From Brevundimonas sp. UBA7506 (lineage in GTDB: Bacteria; Pseudomonadota; Alphaproteobacteria; Caulobacterales; Caulobacteraceae), in contig NZ_DLNQ01000005.1 of the NCBI RefSeq assembly GCF_002479495.1, positions 691,095 through 755,094 of the forward strand: a stretch of DNA of 64,000 bases, in the 5' to 3' direction. A program made the position numbers and the translations under genes. Of the stretch, positions 60,821 to 64,000 are shown in pieces (positions within the stretch are counted from its first letter, which is position 1; the number at the start of each line of letters is the position of its first letter). The notes beneath the pieces were generated by a model, which saw only the letters and a program-made list of their open reading frames with translations, ran no database searches and was not told the DNA's origin.

Positions 60821-63751
60821 GTGATTCAGACGGCCGCAGACAGGAACTTCCTGAACGGTCCGGGCGAAATGGCCCGGCTCATCAGGGACCACGACTGGTC
60901 AAGGACGCCGCTCGGCCCCCGGTCAGCCTGGCCGCCAGGTCTGACAACGGTCGTCGGCATGATGATCGCCGCGCCAAATCCTATGGTTCTGCTCTGGGGG
61001 CCTTCCGGCGTCCTGCTCTACAATGACGGGTATGCGCGCTTCGCCGGCGCTCGCCACCCCGAACTGCTCGGCATGGGCGCGCGTGAGGGCTGGCCCGAAA
61101 TCGCCGATTTCAACGACGCCAATATTCGTCGCGGGCTCGCGGGAGAGTCCTGGTCGCTTGAACACCAGGAACTGGTGCTGGATCGAGGCTCCGGCCCTGA
61201 ATCGGCCTGGCTTGATCTTCACTACGCCCCGGTTCCTGACGAATTCGGTCATCCCGCCGGCGTTATGGTTTTCGTCTCCGAAATCACCGAGCAAATCCGT
61301 CTCGCCGCTCACAAGGCCGAGGCGGTCGAACGGCTCGAGTTGGCGCTGTCGGCCGGCCGCGGCGTCGGCGCCTGGGACTGGGACGTCGCCACGGATATCG
61401 TGCGCGCCGATGAACGCTTCGCCCGGCTCTACGGCGTAGATCCCGTTTTCGCGCGCGAGGGCGCGCCGCTCGAGGTCTTCTTCAGCGCCATTCATCCTCA
61501 GGACCTTCCGGAAGTCCGGGCGACGATCGAGCGCGCCGTTGAGATGCGCTCCGCCTTCAGCGCGGAATACCGTCTGGTCCAGTCCGACGGAGGAACGGTG
61601 TGGGTCGTCGCCGAGGGCCGGTGCGTGCTGGACGGCGACGGGCGACTCCGCCGTCTTCCCGGCGTCAGCTTCGACATCAGCGAGCGCAAGCAGGTCGAAG
61701 TCAGGCAAGCCGCCCTGCTCCGCCTGCATGACGAGCTCACCGCCCTGGACGACCCCGGACTGATTTCGACCGCCGCCGCGCGCATCGTCGGCGAAACCCT
61801 GGACCTGGCGGCGGCCTACGTCTCGCTCGACAAGGGCGCCAAACTGCCGAAGCAGGCCTGGTCGCCGCGAGACCATCCCGAGATTTTCAAGATCCTGGCC
61901 CAGGGGCGCGCCGTCGCTGTGGCCGACGTCGCCCAGGACGCCCTCATGCGCGCAAAGGCCGCCGTCCTGGCGGCAACGGGCATTCAAACCTTCGCCGCCG
62001 TGCCCCTGCTGGAACGCGACCAGTTGGTCGCCATGCTTTTCGTCACCGACGCCCGCTCCCGCGCGTGGAGCCAGATCGACCTGGATTTTCTGCAGGATGT
62101 GGCGGCGCGAACCCGAAACGTCCTGGAACGGCTTCGCGCCGAGGCCGAGCGCTCTGAAAGCCAGCAACGCTACCAGACCCTGTTCGACACCATGGACGAG
62201 GGCTTCTGCGTCATCGAATTCATCGACGGGCCTGACGGGCCGCTCAGCGACTATATTCATGTCGAAGCCAACGCCGCCTATGCCGAACATGCGGGGATTG
62301 AGGACGTGGTGGGCCGCCGGGTCCGCGACATGGTGCCCGCCGAGGCCGACAGCTGGGTTTCGCTTTATCGGAACGTCCTCGAGACAGGCCGGCCGATCCG
62401 CTTTGAAAAGGAACTGGAAGCCACATGTCGATGGCTGGAACTGGCCGCCTTCAAGGTCGGACCAGCCGGAGGTCGTCAGGTGGCCGTTCTCTTCCAGGAC
62501 CTGACGGCGAGGAAACGGGCTGAAATAGCTCTGGCGGATCTCAACGCCTCGCTTGAAGCCCGCGTCGAAGAGCGGACCGAAGAACTGCAGTCCGCTCATG
62601 CCGCCCTGCGTCAGAGCCAGAAGATGGAGGCTGTCGGCCAGCTGACGGGCGGCATTGCCCACGACTTCAACAATCTCCTCGCAGGGATTTCCGGCAGCCT
62701 GGAGTTGATCTCCAAACGGATGGCGCAGGGTCGCGGTGCCGAAATCGGGCGCTATGTTGAAGCGGCGCAGGGCGCTGCCCAGCGGGCGGCCACCCTCACC
62801 CAGCGCCTTCTGGCCTTTTCTCGTCGCCAGACCCTGGACCCTCGCCCTACGGATGCGAACCGCCTGATCGGCGGGATGGAGGATCTGATCCGCCGTACGG
62901 TCGGCCCTGATATCGACCTTGAAGTCGTCGGCGCCGGCGGTCTGTGGCTGAGCGAAATTGATCCATCGCAGCTTGAGAACGCCATGCTCAATCTGTGCAT
63001 CAACGCACGCGACGCCATGGCTCCGGGAGGCGGCCGTCTGACGATAGAAACCGCGAACAAGTGGCTCGACGATCGCCACGCCCGCGAGCGCGACCTGCCT
63101 CCTGGTCAATATATTTCCATCTGCGTCACCGATACCGGCTCAGGAATGTCCGCCGAGATCATCGACAGGATCTTCGAACCCTTTTTCACCACCAAGCCGA
63201 TCGGACAGGGCACCGGGCTGGGTCTGTCGATGATCCACGGCTTCGTCAGGCAGTCCGGCGGTCAGATCCGCGTCTATTCCGAACCCGGGCTGGGCACCAC
63301 GATGTGTCTCTACCTGCCGCGTTATCACGGCGCCCCGGCCGAGCCTGACCCGGTGGCGGCGGGTCCGAACCCAGTCGCTGGTCATGGCGAAACCATCCTT
63401 GTCATCGATGACGAGGCGTCTGTGCGCAGCCTTGTCGTCGAGATTATGCGTGAGCATGGCTACACGACGCTGGAAGCAGCCGACGGGCCTTCAGGCTTGC
63501 GCCTTCTGGAAGGCGAGCACCGGATCGAGCTCCTGATCACAGATGTCGGTCTACCTGGCGGCCTGAATGGGCGACAGGTGGCCGACGCCGCCCGCTTGAG
63601 GCGTCCGGACCTCAAGGTCCTCTTCATCACGGGCTATGCAGAGAACGCCGCCGTGGGCAATGGACTGCTGGAACCGGGCATGGAGGTCATGACCAAGCCG
63701 TTCGCGATGTCGGACCTAGCGTCGAAGGTCACGACCATGATCGAGACGTGA
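60821..63751 (+). CDS. PAS/GAF hybrid sensor histidine kinase
   Basis: A 976-residue soluble kinase. Tandem PAS domains (about 20-290), a GAF domain (about 310-440), another PAS (about 450-570), HisKA with [13 protein letters not shown] (His about 614), ATPase ([26 protein letters not shown]) and a receiver (Asp about 908, TDVGLPGG). The GTG start 60821 has AGGGGG just upstream; the listed frame could extend back into bphP but that part is noise. It lies 34 bases after bphP and probably acts in the same light or redox circuit. Confidence 0.9.
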   Translation: MIQTAADRNFLNGPGEMARLIRDHDWSRTPLGPRSAWPPGLTTVVGMMIAAPNPMVLLWGPSGVLLYNDGYARFAGARHPELLGMGAREGWPEIADFNDANIRRGLAGESWSLEHQELVLDRGSGPESAWLDLHYAPVPDEFGHPAGVMVFVSEITEQIRLAAHKAEAVERLELALSAGRGVGAWDWDVATDIVRADERFARLYGVDPVFAREGAPLEVFFSAIHPQDLPEVRATIERAVEMRSAFSAEYRLVQSDGGTVWVVAEGRCVLDGDGRLRRLPGVSFDISERKQVEVRQAALLRLHDELTALDDPGLISTAAARIVGETLDLAAAYVSLDKGAKLPKQAWSPRDHPEIFKILAQGRAVAVADVAQDALMRAKAAVLAATGIQTFAAVPLLERDQLVAMLFVTDARSRAWSQIDLDFLQDVAARTRNVLERLRAEAERSESQQRYQTLFDTMDEGFCVIEFIDGPDGPLSDYIHVEANAAYAEHAGIEDVVGRRVRDMVPAEADSWVSLYRNVLETGRPIRFEKELEATCRWLELAAFKVGPAGGRQVAVLFQDLTARKRAEIALADLNASLEARVEERTEELQSAHAALRQSQKMEAVGQLTGGIAHDFNNLLAGISGSLELISKRMAQGRGAEIGRYVEAAQGAAQRAATLTQRLLAFSRRQTLDPRPTDANRLIGGMEDLIRRTVGPDIDLEVVGAGGLWLSEIDPSQLENAMLNLCINARDAMAPGGGRLTIETANKWLDDRHARERDLPPGQYISICVTDTGSGMSAEIIDRIFEPFFTTKPIGQGTGLGLSMIHGFVRQSGGQIRVYSEPGLGTTMCLYLPRYHGAPAEPDPVAAGPNPVAGHGETILVIDDEASVRSLVVEIMREHGYTTLEAADGPSGLRLLEGEHRIELLITDVGLPGGLNGRQVADAARLRRPDLKVLFITGYAENAAVGNGLLEPGMEVMTKPFAMSDLASKVTTMIET

Positions 63752-63844
63752 CCGCGTCAACGCACCGCGCCCGTTCCCTGATTCAGACGCATCCCTGAGC
63801 GCCGACGGCGATGCCGAGGCCGGCGGAGACGCCGCAGCTGCCGT

Positions 63845-64000
63845 TCATCCGCTTTTGCGGGAAGACGCGGGCGGCCCGCCCTCCCCCTTCAGAACCTCGG
63901 CTTCCTGCCTGTAACGCTCCGCGATCCGCCCGAACTTCTCGCGGTCGGCCTTGAAGGGCGACAGCCTCGCCATGTGTTCCGCATTGAGCTGGAAGCGGCG
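63845..64000 (-). CDS. Partial hypothetical protein running off the right edge
   Basis: The C-terminal 51 residues of a minus-strand gene (FQLNAEHMARLSPFKADREKF, then RIAERYRQEAEVL) with a charged helical character and a basic end. The start lies beyond the window, so no function can be assigned. Confidence 0.55.
   Translation of the reverse strand, partial: RRFQLNAEHMARLSPFKADREKFGRIAERYRQEAEVLKGEGGPPASSRKSG

Overview
The window is high-GC DNA packed with short genes on both strands. Start codons are mixed (ATG, GTG, TTG and probably CTG). The families present (a TIGR02587/TIGR02588 pair, DUF6894-like, DUF6766 and DUF6880 proteins, HWE kinases, and promoters resembling sites of the alphaproteobacterial general-stress sigma factor EcfG) point to an alphaproteobacterium, most likely Caulobacterales and Brevundimonas-like. 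That placement comes from family recall, not from a search.

Positions 1-47000 read as a large block of stress genes. Going left to right it holds: a small membrane-protein operon; an SDR oxidoreductase; an AsmA-like protein; a thioredoxin-reductase-like flavoprotein; a SemiSWEET; a hemerythrin protein fused to Asp/Arg/Gly repeats; two Crp/Fnr regulators (9.5-11 kb); exonuclease III; many small membrane or acidic proteins; a worn RadC/AlpA module (14.9-16.1 kb); a GH65 enzyme; a hybrid kinase; dinB-alkB; a Zn-dependent dehydrogenase with an SRPBCC protein; DUF4142, DUF6766 and DUF72 proteins; a broken histidine phosphatase; Mn catalase; a ferritin-like protein; the cyanophycin genes cphA and cphB; a haem-oxygenase-fold redox protein; a hemerythrin; an isochorismatase; an NDH-2-like dehydrogenase; and three more Crp/Fnr regulators (40.0-45.4 kb).

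The most interesting signal is a composite promoter repeated at least thirteen times in this block. It is an inverted repeat, TGTCSG-N4-CSGACA, followed after 2-4 bases (usually 3) by a GGAAC-like -35 element, then 16-17 bases, then a CGTT-like -10. The distance from palindrome to -10 is nearly fixed at 23-26 bases, and the element lies about 40-85 bases before the start codon. It looks like a Crp/Fnr-type activator site placed on EcfG-type promoters, and it joins DUF378, DUF4142, DUF6766, hemerythrin, ferritin-like, cyanophycin and several unnamed small genes into one candidate regulon. Five other genes have EcfG-like promoters without the palindrome.

Positions 47460-55557 hold respiratory genes: a CtaD-CtaE fusion, a CoxB-cytochrome c fusion, cytochromes c, a cytochrome b561-like protein, CtaG, a PQQ-type sugar dehydrogenase and a DUF2231 protein. 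Positions 55793-57326 hold a nucleotidyltransferase and a metallophosphoesterase. Positions 57647-63751 hold a light-sensing cluster: haem oxygenase (biliverdin synthesis), a bacteriophytochrome HWE kinase with a receiver domain, and a PAS/GAF hybrid kinase. A partial gene runs off the right edge. I saw no rRNA, tRNA, CRISPR array or intact insertion sequence.
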